Source: Ophiostoma sp. CBS 140.51 (Eukaryota; Ascomycota; Sordariomycetes; Ophiostomatales; Ophiostomataceae). Taken from it: 64,000 bases of DNA. The stretch covers positions 1-64,000 of the forward strand of contig JANSLP010000015.1 in assembly GCA_029298735.1 (NCBI GenBank), in the 5' to 3' direction. Below the pieces are notes generated by a model that was given only the letters and a program-made list of their open reading frames with translations, was not told the origin of the DNA and did no database searches. Positions 38,166 through 50,386 of the stretch are shown piece by piece. Within the stretch, counting starts at the first letter, position 1; the number at the start of each line of letters is the position of its first letter. Both the position numbers and the translations under genes were made by a program.

Positions 38166-40188
38166 ATGCCCATCATGGCTGAGCCAATGCCGGACATTGA
38201 CCATGTCGAAAAAGATGCCTCACACTCCGTTGCCGACTCGGACGACATTCGCGGTGCCGACTTCACCGTCGATGAGTCCGACCTCCCCAAGGGCTATTTC
38301 CGCAGCCTCCCCTTCTTGGGCTCTATGCTGGCCCTTGGCATCAGTTTCGCCTGTGGTGTTGGTGGCTTTGCCTTTGCCGCTCCCATCCTGTCCTACATCA
38401 ACGCAGACATTGGCCCGGATCCCAACCTTACCTGGGTCGCCCTGACGTACACCTTGACAACCGGTGTTTGCCTGATTCTCGTTGGTCGTCTTTCCGATCT
38501 GTTTGGCAGAAGATGGTTCATGATTGGCGGTGCCTGTCTAGGTACACTCGGCACTATCGTGTGTGCCACTGCCCAAGACATTCCTGCACTGATTGCCGGA
38601 GAGACCCTCGTTGGCCTGGGTGCTTCTTGCCAGATTTCGTTTGCATGTAAGTCATATTGCTGCTTCGAACATTGAGTTTTGCGACAAATACTTACGTCCG
38701 CCTTACATCTAGTCACTCTTAACGAGCTGATCCCGTTCAAGTATCGCCTTCTTGCCAATGGCTATATGTAAGTGGTCAGTGCCTGTCCTTGATAGATTAT
38801 CTTTTGCTAACATTATATAGCTACATATGGGGTCTGTTTGCCAGTGGCTTTGCGCCAGTCATTTCCTATGCCTTCGTCTTTAACACCAATGTCGGCTGGA
38901 GAGGGTCGGTCCACACTCCCTGCGTGCAGACAATTCAGTTTCTATATCTAATCCCTCCCACAGCGTCTACTACCTCCTCCTCGCGATGAATGCCACCGCT
39001 CTGGTCTGCTGGTTCTTCTTCTACTACCCACCGACATTTGGCATGAAGCACGCTCGTCAACGCAAGATTGGGTTTATCAAGAACTTCGACTACGTTGGCA
39101 CTTTCCTCGTCACTTTGGGCCTGCTCCTCTTCTTCATGGGTCTGTCCTGGGGCGGCCAACTCCATCCTTGGAAGTCGGCCTACGTCATAGCTACCATCGT
39201 CATCGGTGCTGTGCTTCTGATTGTGTTTGGCTTCTATGAAGCCTTTGTTCCTCTGCGCGAGGCACTGCTACCGACCCATGTCACAACCCACCGCGATTTT
39301 ATGTTTGCCGTCACCATCTGGTCGCTCGGCTCCGCCATCTACTGTAAGTCGAGCAGCCTTCGCCTTTAATTTTTACAAAACTGACTTGTGAATTCAGACG
39401 CCTTTGCAATCATTTGGCCGACGATGCTTGTCACGCTCTACGGTGGCTCCCACGCTGACAACCCAATGTGGCCCGGCTATGCTGCACTCGCTCTCAACGG
39501 CGGCATCTCCTTTGGCGAAGTTGTCGGTGCCGTCGTCACCAAGAAGCGCATCCACAATATTATCCAAGCCACGCTTTTTATTGGTAGTGCCCTTCTCGCA
39601 GCCACGGCCAGCTGCACGCCCGACACGCCCGCCCGTGCCATCGTCCTCATGTTTTTGGGGTCGTCGTTCATCGGCTGGCTCGAGGTCGTTTCGTCCACCT
39701 ACTCCACACTCCTTGTCAAGGACCAGCGCGAACTAGGTACTGCCATTGGTTTCGCCGGCTCCTTCCGCTCCACACTGTCGACCATCTGCTCTACTGTTTA
39801 CACCGTGATTCTGTCCAACCGTTTGACAGAGAACATTAGCAACATGATCCCGCCTGCTGTTGAAAATGCCGGCCTGCCTGCGTCGTCTGTCGCCGCTTTT
39901 ATTACCGCCCTCACTAGTGGCGACACCACCGCCCTCCAGGCCGTGCCGGGAATGTCCCCAGCCATCATTGTCGCCGGCACCAACGCCTACCAGCTCGCCA
40001 GTGCTGCATCCTACCGAACCGTCTTTTTAAGTACCATTGCGTTTGGTGGCATTGGCATCATCTTTAGCATTTTCCTGCCCAATATTGACCACCTGTTGAC
40101 GTCGGAGGTGTCCACTACGCTCCACTCGGGCAACGCCGAAGAGGCCGTTACTGTTCCCAAGGACGATGCCGAGGCACAGAATGTGTAA
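38166..40188 (+). CDS. MFS efflux transporter, Tri12/DHA2-like (14 helices)
   Basis: Five exons, 38166-38646, 38713-38767, 38821-38904, 38964-39343 and 39398-40188, give 596 aa; all phases close. Donors are GTAAGT except the third (GTCGGT, with acceptor CACAG). A second in-frame ATG is three codons in. After an acidic N-terminus the first helix reads GSMLALGISFACGVGGFAFA. Next come the family signature GRLSDLFGRRW between helices 2 and 3 and GETLVGLGASCQISFA in helix 4. Then FTLNELIPFKYRLLANGY, typical of the fungal trichothecene efflux (TRI12) family, followed by paired helices to a cytoplasmic acidic tail. TRI12-like pumps export mycotoxins, but other relatives carry siderophores or drugs, so substrate is unknown. 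The gene is divergent from the phosphatase gene and may be the export arm of the group containing the dikinase-like enzyme. Confidence 0.92.
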
Positions 40189-40855
40189 AGATGCGATATT
40201 TAGTTTTAGTGATGGGTGCGGCTGTTGTTGTTTGTATGAGATGTAATCAAATAATGATCCTTTTACTTGTCAGTTTCAAAACCGTGTGTGTTTAATGGTG
40301 AGGTGACATTCTTTCCAGATTTGTGTTGTAAGTTGACCTTAAATCAAAACGGCAAGAGCGCGTGGCATCCGAGCACAAAAGGGAAAGAATAGGCATAATT
40401 CGAGGAAGGTGCAATGCAGAATGAGATACCGGTATGACAGACAGCAACTGATGAAGGGGGATTAGGTGAAGAAACGTCAATAATTAAGTAATTCAAATAT
40501 TGCAAAAGTACGAGCCGTCTTCCATCTGGATTGTCCATGCATATTTTTTTTTTTTTTCAAAATGAGAAAACGCTGTCGTCCAGCGCCATTAACGCAGCCC
40601 AATACGGCCCAGACCGCGTCCTTCCCTCGGCATCGGCTGCGGCTGCGGCATCAGCCGACAGCGCCTACACACCTTAATTTGAGTTCAAACGCTATTTCAA
40701 GTGCGGCCCCAGTTTTGTGGCTTTTTATTCTGCACTTTTTAATTGTTATCGAGTCCTGGCAATATGCGACGCAGAGCGATAAGTGGCCCATCGCAGCATG
40801 GACGCTGTATTTGAATCCTATCAAGCACCGCCGTCAATCATGAACGAGATCGAAC
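40189..40855. other. Intergenic region upstream of tRNA-Lys
   Basis: 667 bases with no supported gene. It includes a T run at about 40547-40557 and a GGCTGCGGCTGCGGC-type repeat near 40636. The 3' UTR of the pump gene probably occupies the first part. Confidence 0.5.
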
Positions 40856-40928
40856 GCCCGGTTAGCTCAATCGGTAGAGCGTGAGACTCTTAATCTCAAG
40901 GTTGCGGGTTCGACCCCCGCATCGGGCT
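40856..40928 (+). tRNA. tRNA-Lys (anticodon CTT)
   Basis: A 73-nt cloverleaf without intron. The acceptor stem GCCCGGT pairs with ATCGGGC, the D arm is GCTC/GAGC, the anticodon stem is TGAGA/TCTCA around loop CTCTTAA (CTT at 40889-40891, reading AAG) and the T arm is GCGGG/CCCGC with TTCGACC. A T-run terminator follows near 40980. The AAG codon is the main lysine codon in GC-rich fungal genes. Confidence 0.97.
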
Positions 40929-41354
40929 CAAATCCTGATGCGCTTCTTTCACAGAAGCACCATTTCGAATTCTCAAATATTTTTTTGCCATTTTTTGCCA
41001 TCTTAAGAAAACATGAATATATTGAATGCCTTCCTTTTTTAAGCTTTTAGCTTTATCAATACTCCCGGTTCCCTTTTTTCTTCCCTTCTTAACTTGTTCC
41101 ATCACAACTTCCATTCCCTCAAGCATCGTGATCTTGTCTCCAATATTATTCTGTCACCCCAACACCACGGTATTGTCCTCGAGTTGCCTTTTGCATCAAA
41201 ATAAAAACGCGTGAAAATTAAAGCAAATGTAGAACAGCAGAACCTATGGAAATTTTCCCAAATAAAGTGTTTTGAAACAGACCAAAAACAACAAATAAAT
41301 AAAAATGCACATGTAAATCAACCACCCGCTCGTAATATCTCATTCCCATTTTAC
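40929..41354. other. Intergenic region between tRNA-Lys and SmD2 gene
   Basis: 426 bases, AT-rich with several T runs (near 40979-40988 and 41033-41042) that may end RNA polymerase III transcription of the tRNA. No gene supported. Confidence 0.5.
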
Positions 41355-41944
41355 TCAGCTCAGCAGAACCAGAATCACGCTGTCTCCCCGCAGGAACCTA
41401 GAAAGAGTAGTTAGTATGCTGTCTCGATGCCCATCATTTTGACATTCTTCCCTCAGTCTAGCTCACATCTTGCTGATAAACCGGTCCTTGTTGACGGGCC
41501 GGCCCTTTTTGCCGTTGGTTATCGGCGTCTCTGTCCACATCTCCTTCACGTTCTCCAGGATCATGTTGCAGTGCCGGTCAAAAGCCTTGACGCGGGCCAG
41601 CAGCTTGCGGTTCGAGCGGATGCTGATGAGGACCTGGGAGTGGGTGCGGACGGCGGTCTGCAGGATGGACAACGGGCCGTTGCTAAACTCCCACTGCTCG
41701 AGCTGTGCGATCTCGTATTCCCTGAACCAAATTCAGTATACAGTCTTCATTCTAGTTGAGGAAGTGAGGAATAGGACTGTACGTACGTGCACTCATTACG
41801 AGGCTTCTGGAGGAGCTCTCTGTTTGAGAAGAAAAGAAAGACGGTCAGCTACTGTTGCACTTCAAGAGCTCGCCCAAAGGCTGGGCCCGGTCCCCAATAG
41901 TGGCGAGAGTCTGTGCAAACGTACTGGATGTTGACGTCCGCCAT
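41355..41944 (-). CDS. SMD2: Small nuclear ribonucleoprotein SmD2
   Basis: Four minus-strand exons, 41925-41944, 41787-41819, 41467-41721 and 41355-41397, give 116 aa. Donors are GTACGT, GTACGT and GTGAGC; every phase closes, and the small first (20-nt), second (33-nt) and last (43-nt) exons were joined by homology to the Sm fold. The product starts MADVNIQELLQKPRNEC, continues EYEIAQLEQWEFSNGPLSIL and has the Sm1 motif with VLISIRSNRKLLARVKAFDR. HCNMILENVKEMW is diagnostic of SmD2, and Sm2 ends FLRGDSVILVLLS. SmD2 is one of seven proteins in the ring on U1, U2, U4 and U5 snRNAs and is essential for pre-mRNA splicing. An extra basic loop (TPITNGKKGRPVNKDRF) lies between Sm1 and Sm2, as in other SmD2 proteins. 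The exon-rich small gene is typical for this family in fungi. Confidence 0.96.
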
Positions 41945-44900
41945 GGTGGGTGATCGTTGGAGGATATGAGGGGCCGAGGGAAGTGGCGGCGGAGGATGAG
42001 GAGAAGGTTCAGCGACGCGCACAGGCGCGGTTCGAGTCGAGGAAGGAGAAAGGTCGCGTGTCGCGTCGTCAATTCAGGACGGGGGATGCTGGCGCTCAAC
42101 GGTAGAGGTAGAGAGGGAAATCAAGTTGTCGTTGGGGTCGCAGTGGTTGTGCGTCGGGTCGTCGTGGGTGCTTGGGGTTAATTGAAGCTCTATCGTTTGT
42201 CGCAGGTCGGCTGCCTTCGCTTCTACTTTTTTCTTAGAGAAGTTGAACGAGCCTTGCCTTGGCCTGCTTTCATTGGCGCCCCGCTGTACCTTCCCCAAGC
42301 TACGGTGGGCTAGGCAAGCCTCAATTTTCAGGTATGGACAATTTTAGGCTACACCGCCCGGCAGAAAGCTCACTGACCGCCTTCCGAAAATGCCCCTAGC
42401 ACACATCTACACCTTCCCCACGATTGCTCATTTGGAGTGCGATGCCAAAATTGAACCCTGATATATCATCCTTGCGCAACACGAGCTGCACAATTGACTG
42501 GCGGATGAAATTGATCCCATTTTAACAAGGCGAGCAAGGAAACAAGCGATTGTGGCATTTTGTGGCGTTGATTTTCTCCGAATTGAAAGCAAGGCCTCGT
42601 TTTTCTGTCAAAAAAGAAGTTTTTTTTAACCCAAAAAAAACCATGCTCAAATACATATATGAAAAGAATCCACACGAAAATCGAAGTTTTTCAAAATATC
42701 ACGTGTTGGTCCGAAAATTAAATTTGGGTATCTCTGAGAGCCTCATGTTTTTTACAGCCTTCTCCTATTTTCTTAACATTTCCGAAATTGCCTGGGCAAG
42801 GAAAGCATTCCCTCCGAGACAGGGCCAGGGTTGTCTTTTCGGGACCACGACATCTCACGGGAGATGGTGCGGCAGCAGGGGGAATCTCATCCCTACACCA
42901 TGGGAAGCAAAGGTTTTTCTCCGATATTTCTGTGCCACACAAATACACCGGCCACAGCCACATTTTCAAGGTCAAGGTCAGGGCTGAAGCTATGGCTACG
43001 GCTTGGGGCATGCTTCTAGATTCTCCACCGGCCAGTGTTTCGAGTCAACACTCAGTTTGCAGAGCAGGAATGAGAGACACATAATATTGAAGATTTAGAA
43101 TAGGAGACGAGAATAAGAGAAATAAAGGAGAGGGCTAGAAGAGTGTACCAGAGAGAAACAAACTCAAACAGGAGTCGAAGCGAGATTAGCAGAGCACTAA
43201 AAGACGAAATACATGGCAACTTCGAGAACGTGTTCATCTTCGTTCCTTACCCCCTCACCATCGTTATATTTCATGCCTCCCCTCGAGCCTCTTTCTTGTA
43301 TTCTGCCTCTTTCCTATCTGGGTTGTTGATCACCGGGGCGTGCTCTGTGAGAATGTAAACGACAGAAGGAACGACGGAGGAAATCTGGCGGAGAAAAAAA
43401 AAAAAAGACGATAAGTCGGTAAAATAAAAATAAAAACAAGGGGAGAAACGAGCTTTGCGTCTGTTCTACTGTCTGCTTTTTTCCAATTTCCTTTGCCGTT
43501 CGGATGATGCGTGTCTGAGACATTTTAGTGGCAGACGTTCTTGTTTTCTGCCTCTACTTCGTCTGAACTATCAGAACGAACCACCATTACCGCTGCAAGG
43601 GGCAAACTGATCCAGGGCACCCTGAAAAAAAAATCCTGACAGGGGAGGGCCGCCAAAAAGCAAGTTGGTCCATTACCGTCGACTTGAAGTACGATACAAG
43701 TGTTCTTTCGACGTATTGACCTTAATTAAGCATTGGCGCAAGGGAAGATGTGGGCGCCGCTCTGCAGACGGGACGTTCAAGTAGGGAGAAGCGGCGGCAG
43801 AGACAGCGGCAACAGGCTCCTTATTTATTTAGCTTTTATCTCTATTTGGGGGTTTGTTGACTTTGTAAGTCGTGCCTTGCATCGTCGATTTCGAATACGC
43901 AAATAGAGCCTCCCTGTCTGCGGCGTGGTCGTTCCTGCCCCGTTTGCGCTTGCCGATATCAGTAACCCGCACACCGGCGACGCTTCTTTCCTGGCGGGTT
44001 GGCTTCATCTCAGTTGTCGCACAAGGAAGGAGCCTCCACGCCCCCGTATTTTATTCTTGACTACGTTCGTATGTGTACCTCCTGCCTTGTGCAACCTGTC
44101 ACTTTAAAGATTGCACGACGAACAGCCAACAAGGCGCAAGGGTTGAGAACGACAACCAACGAGATGCAATCCTGAAATTAGGGACCTCCTTATTCCTTGC
44201 GCATTTCTTATTCCATATTTGCGCTTTTTTGGTCGTCTGAAGTTCATCCGAACTTGACAGATACGCCCCAGTGCTGAAATGAACGGTCCCTTTTCGCCTA
44301 CATCTGCATCTGCATACATTCTCGAGCTTATTTCTTCACACCCGTTGACTTTATTTGTGTTCCTGACTAGTCACTGGCCTGGGGCCTGGGGCCTTGGGCT
44401 AACGTGGCTGCCCATTCTTGAGCCCCATTGTCGTACGCGCCTTACGCGTCGAGGGGCGATTCACAAGTTTAGGTCAGGAACGTCTGAAATTCTTGAAAGA
44501 AGCAACATCGACATCAAAACCTGTCATTTACAGCTGCACCGTCTGGCGATCTCGACAATTGTTCCTCTGTAGTGTACTTTTCTTAATTGTCAACCTTTTA
44601 CACCGACACGTAGTTAATTTGAGCATCGTTCCCAGCGCCTTGGGAACCGCCACATCTCAGCTTGTCAGGGATAGCCCCCGTTCAGATTGTCCAGACCCAG
44701 ATAGTTTCTTGCAGCCTGGACAACCAAATGACTTATTGCCTCTGCCTTTTTTCTCATTTTCAATATTTGCCGATCTCTTACTTCTCATCCTGGCAGCACA
44801 TCTGCTCATCAGTTGACCCAAAAACTCCCAAGCTGGCACTAGCATCTGGCCCAGGCTCTCAAACCCTGGACAGACACTCCGCAAAAACAACCCCCTGGTT

Positions 44901-47900
44901 CGGCCAAGACATAGCCCTCTGTCTCTCTCTATTGTGCTTGTTATCAGGTTATCCTCTGATCTGTTCAGGTTTTTACGCTCCTGCATGCAATTTGATTTGC
45001 ACCTTCTCGGTGTTGGGTCCCCTTTGACTTGACTCTACCGATCTCTCTCTAATTGTCATCTTGTTAGTTAAAGATGCTCTCAACCAGGGGCGTGCATACA
45101 GAATTATTCCCATTTATTCACCTTTTCATTAGCTAGGTGGACCAAGAAGGGCCCGCCTAGGTAAGTGGCCTGGGCGTTTGCGCGGCATACCCCTGTCACG
45201 ATCGGAAGAAAGGCCACAAAAAAGAGGGTCACGAGATGGGCCAGAAGGGCTCTTCCAGATCGGAGTATTTTCTCGTCTTTGCCTCCCTCTTTTCAATACT
45301 TCTAAGTTGTACTCTCTCATTACAATTTGGCTTGCGCCACTGACAGGGCTGTAAAGAAAAACTATCAGATGGTCTATTGGCGTCTATGAGAATTTATCAG
45401 GGTCTACCACAGTCTATTCGAAATATATCGTGGTAGTATTTACTCCCGCAAATTGCTCGGTATCCGCGTACATACTTCTTCTCGTCTGTCGCCTGCCGCC
45501 TGCCGCCTACCACACTACCGCACGCACGTCTGCAATCTCATATTATCTTGGTCAAGAATCTGGTGTGGCAGGTTCATAAAAAGTGGGTGGGCATGTCGTA
45601 AAGAATATATCGAGCGCCATTCCAAAGACGGTTTCTGTAGCCTCTTTGCCGACTGTACAAAATGAAGCGCGATACAGCTGAGTTCACATTTTGAAATTAC
45701 AGTGTACTTTTTTGGGTATGGGCTGCCAGTGCGTTCCCTTTCGTGGGTCAGGTCACCTTAGCTCTTCTCCAGGCACCATGGGACGGCAGATCTACGGAGC
45801 GGGCACGTCCCGATATGGTCCAGGAACATGACCACATCCTCTTTTCGTCCTTTGTGTCATGATTGTCACATGATTTCTCTGTCAACGCAAAGAGAGCTGT
45901 CGTTTTCTGTCCACAATATGTCCCAAGAGAGACTTTCTCCCACAAAAAGAAAACATGCTCAGGCGCAAGCCACAGTCCCGGACGGTTCGCCTGTTTTGGC
46001 GTGGAGCGGGATATGTCTCCGCGCCGCCAATTGGCCATCCGAGTTCATCGTAATATTCCTTGTTGTATGGCCCTACGGCATCGACACAATTGTCCGTTCA
46101 TTGTAGCGAGTTGATTGCTTTTCCCACCCTCTCATATTGGCGGAGGATTGGCGTCCTCACTCTCCATTTTATTCTCTTGGCTGCTGCGGCTGTTTCCAGC
46201 CCTCTGGCACGCACACTTGGCGGGCTGTTGTGGCTTGCACCTTTGGTGCTGTTATGTTCTCCTCTTTGGGCAATAGGCGTGAACGCCTACGAGCACGTTT
46301 ACCCGCCACGTCAAATCGAGGTGGACAAGTTGCGAATGTGTACTCCTTACGCCGTACTTGTGTTTTCTTCACACTCACTCACTGTCGTTTATTTTCTTTT
46401 TCGTCCAACATTCCATACACGCTCGATGCCACGCCGCGGAACTCACCTGTCCACATGGTCAAGGTCTTTTAGTGCCTATATTTCGTTTGCTTTGGGAGAT
46501 GATCGTCTGGTTGTCTCACTTTCGCTCAGCGCACGATTTGAAGCCTTTGAAATGGACGGAAAAGGGAAAGAAGGATACGTATACAGAGCGCGATCAAAGA
46601 AATCAACGCAGATAGTCATTTCAATTCAATTAATAGCCTGGTACACACACAATCACCCCAGGATGCACGTTTGCCAGTGACAGGGCCAGCTCTGTCTTGT
46701 TCGACTCGACCCATCCCACGTCGTAAAGCCTGACTGAGCATCCGGCAGCCTCCCGGAACGATCGACACTCACTGAAAGTGCTTGCTGAACTCTTTCCTGC
46801 TCTTAACATCTTTATGTTGACGTACAGACGGATGCAGCGTGCAGCAGGCCCTCATGCAAAGGAAATAGATTGAATCTCTTGGTTCTTGATTAAATCTCTT
46901 GTTTAAATCTATCCGCGCGCCTGTCATTTCGGGATCAAAGCAGGGGAGTATGGGAATATGGGGGCCGCAGCAAGCAATTAACTTTATCCTGTGCAAGGCC
47001 TGCGATTAATATACTTTAGGTCGAAAGGCGCCAAAAGATGGCACAGTATATTCAGGAACAGGATGCACGTTTTCAATGTCTCTCGGGATTGTGATGCACA
47101 CCTTTTTCTATGCCTGTCCTTGGACCATGCATGGTGACGGAGGATGCGCCTCGAACGGAGCAGTCGGTAACATGGAGACGGACAAAAACAAGAACAAACG
47201 AGAGACGATACGACGTCGGTTCCTCTCTTTGTCCTGTCGTTCCTTTCCTCTGCCCTGGCACTTGCTAATTTAGTGCTCGATTTGTAGGCAATACGAGATT
47301 CGCTAGAAGGCAGGCGCCAGGTACAAAGTGCCCGTTGTGGGTGTGGTTTATTTTTGGCAAGAGCAGACGGAATATTATTTTCGTATCAACGTTTTTGCCC
47401 ACATTGTCGTCAAGCTCTCATCTCTGTTCCTTTCGTTCTTTTCTTTGCATTTCTCCCCCCTTTCCCATCGTCCCTCTGCAACCGAGCCGAGACAGCAAAC
47501 GTCTCTTCGCCTTGTGTGTCTTGGTCGCTCATTTTCCAAGCGGCCCTCGCTTCTGCAGTCAGGTTCGGCGTGCATGCGGAGTGCGGTGTATCACAAGGGC
47601 GTTCAAGTACGGGGCATTACAACGGGGAAAGGTACCTCGTACTCAGTACTGTTCTGAAAATGCATATCTCGTCCCATATCTGAGATCGTCGCTGTGAATG
47701 CTCAATTTTGCTAATTCGCTGGCGTTCCTCCACTTCGGTGTGTGAGTACCGTGCCGCAGCCCCCTGGTCGCTCCTGCCTCGCCCGGCGCCAGAATCTCAA
47801 GATCCGTCTCTCAACGATACTCCGTACTAGAGGTATCTTAACAATGTATCTTTAACGTCTCTTTTCTCGTCTTACAACCGGTGCGTTGCACATCAAGGTA

Positions 47901-49860
47901 CAGGAACACACAAAATACACAGGCCGGCCTCTGCCCCCATTGGGTCACCCCGCCCTTTTGAGAACAACAGGCGGCAGGCCACTGTTGCAGCATTCCGTCT
48001 CTTTGCGCACGCTCTTGCCCTTTGTTGTTTCTTATTCGTAGTTGCAACTGCGACACAGTTGATCGCCCTGGGATGATGGCGCAAAATGGGTTGGCACACA
48101 CGCCCTGTTCTGTCTCCTGCGCCTGCCCAGTTGGGGCCTAGTTGATGGTGTGTGCTGCACCCCCGCCTGCCGCCATTGGCACGCCGGAAGTGTCTGCTCC
48201 AGGGAACACTGGTGCTCTGCTATGCCCTGCCAGTATGCCCTGGTCCAGAAGGCCCTCGTTCGCTGTTTCCCTGGATTCCACACGTCACCACCAATCCTTC
48301 CTTCCTGCCTGGTTTTATCTTTCTTTTGTGTTTCTGTCGTGACTGTTGCTTTCGTCATTTCCTCCAGTCGGCTCTTTCTTCTTGCGTCTTGGCTTCCCCT
48401 GGTCTCCTTTCTTGACCTGCATCCTTTCCTTGTCTCCTTGTCCCTCCACCTTCCAGCCTCTCTTTTCACCTTTTGCACTTTTGGGAGACACTTTCAACAC
48501 TACCCTTGAACAAGTACACACCCTCCTCTATTTTAGTGACAGCTCGCCATCCTCCTTTCACCCTCCCTCTCACCCCCAATTTAGGTGCACCAACGTGCAC
48601 CATCTGCGGGTTCCTTTCTTTTTCACACACCCACCAGACCAACCAGTCGCCATTCCAGCCATCCATCAAGCACACCAAGTGGGCCCGCCGTCTGGGACTC
48701 AGGGCCTGGAAAAAGCGAGAGAATAACGATAATAAACGAGCAAGCCTTGACAAGACTCCAAAAGAGAGCAAAAAGAGCAAAAAGGGCTGGGCTGAACGAG
48801 AATGGAAAAAGCAACATAAAAGAAACGGGTCACTTCAGAAAGGCCCTGAAAGTCACTGACAAAAGGATTCTGTCCACGCGAATTGCTAGCCGCGAGATTA
48901 GCAAGCCCCGGCAAAGGCTCTCCTCTTTTTTGTCTCTTGTCTCTTTTCGGTAATCTTGTCACTCGTGGCCGCCGCTCGTTCCCCTCTTTTTTCTCTCCCT
49001 TCTCTCCCACGCTGTCTCTCGTTTCTCCTCCAGCGACACCGGCTCTGCCCTGATGCGCCATTGAATACACGAGGCACAGCCTTTCGGCAACTGACGAGAA
49101 AGCGAGATTCGAGAATCGAAAACGACGAGAAGGACAGTGCAAAAAATACAGAAAAAGACACAACAGCCCACTCGTACTCGTACTGCATCATCGAGTAATA
49201 CCTCCCTTGCACTCCGGACTCACTCAGGTACATCAACCTGCATATGGACGGCCACTTCGTCCTGGCCTCCTCCACGAGCACCCACCCCTCGCTCTCGCCC
49301 CCCTCCCCCCAGTCCGTCCGCCGCCGCCGCCGCCGCTACGAGGTTCTCGACGCACTTGCTGGGCGACCCCTGCAATCCAGCAAACCTAGAAAAAGCAAAC
49401 CTAAGATACAAACCTAGACAAAATCTAGACACAAACCTTCTCGCTCCACCTGTCACCTCCCACTCGCCTTTCTCTTCCGTCATCTGGCCTTGCTCTTGCT
49501 TTGTCTCCTCTTTTTTTATTGTCTGTCTCTCTTCTTTCTGCCTTGTCTGTGTCTCTCAGTGTTTGTCTCGTTGGTTTTCTTTTTTCTCATTCGTCTCATC
49601 CTCCTCTCGCGTACTTTTCTTTTCTCTCTTCTCCGCTTTCCTTCTCCTCTCCTCATTCCCTCTCTTTTCTTCTCCCACTCTCTTACCCGACAACTTCTCC
49701 CCATCGTCATCGCCTAGTTTGCTGCCTGCTTGAGCAGCCTCCGCCAACCCACGCGGCTGCGAGCAAATCGGGCTCCCCCCCCCCTAGATCTACACACAGG
49801 TCAAGGGAACAACCACTCTTCAAAGCAAAGAGGGCGCCGCCCGCCGCATTGCCGCCCACC
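41945..49860. other. 7.9-kb gene-poor region between SmD2 and Ysc84-type genes
   Basis: I see no supportable coding gene, tRNA or clear transposon here. Left of about 42300 is the SmD2 leader; right of about 48300 the + strand becomes strongly C/T-rich and is likely the long promoter and 5' leader of the next gene. Frames of 100-206 codons exist (for example 46060-46680) but lack codon bias, start from poor initiators and show no known motif. It could contain a non-coding RNA, spliced upstream exons or a long regulatory region. Confidence 0.5.
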
Positions 49861-50353
49861 ATGCAGCGCGTTTCCTCTTTGCTCCCGAGCTGGGACAGGG
49901 CCAAGACGGCTGATGGCGCATCCAATTCCGGCAATACAAGCAATACCGGCGGCACTGCTGCATCTTCATCTGCGACGACAACATCAAGTACAGCACCCAA
50001 CAGCATCGGCTACGTTTTTAATAACAACCGCAGCAGCACTAGCAGTAGCATTAGCAATGCCAACAACAACAACAACAACAACCGGAATAGCAGCAACAGT
50101 ACACAGATGCGCAATGGCCGCTCGTTTGCCAAAGTCTTTAGCTGGGCAGACCGCATTGGCGGCAACAAGACGCTCTCTGTGTCGCCCAGCATCGCCAATG
50201 CCGCCGCAACGCCCTCGCCGTCCGGCCAGATGGGCCGCGAGGCCTACTGGCCGACGGCTCTCGATCGCGAATGCGAAAAGGCAGCGCGCATCCTCAAGTC
50301 GTTCTGCAGTATGTTTCGAGCATCGCCATCTTTCTTACAATAGACTTTTCTAT

Positions 50354-50386
<33 letters not shown>

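Noticed and set aside
15425..40188. A secondary-metabolite biosynthetic cluster
   Set aside because: Regulators, transporters and a dioxygenase are present, but no polyketide synthase, peptide synthetase, terpene synthase or prenyltransferase backbone gene is seen.
46060..46680. 206-codon frame with hydrophobic segments in the gene-poor region
   Set aside because: It begins at TTG, has no codon bias and no recognisable motif. A real gene here would need RNA evidence.
46690..46720. tRNA B-box-like sequence (TGTTCGACTCG)
   Set aside because: No A box or pairing arms around it; no cloverleaf can be drawn.
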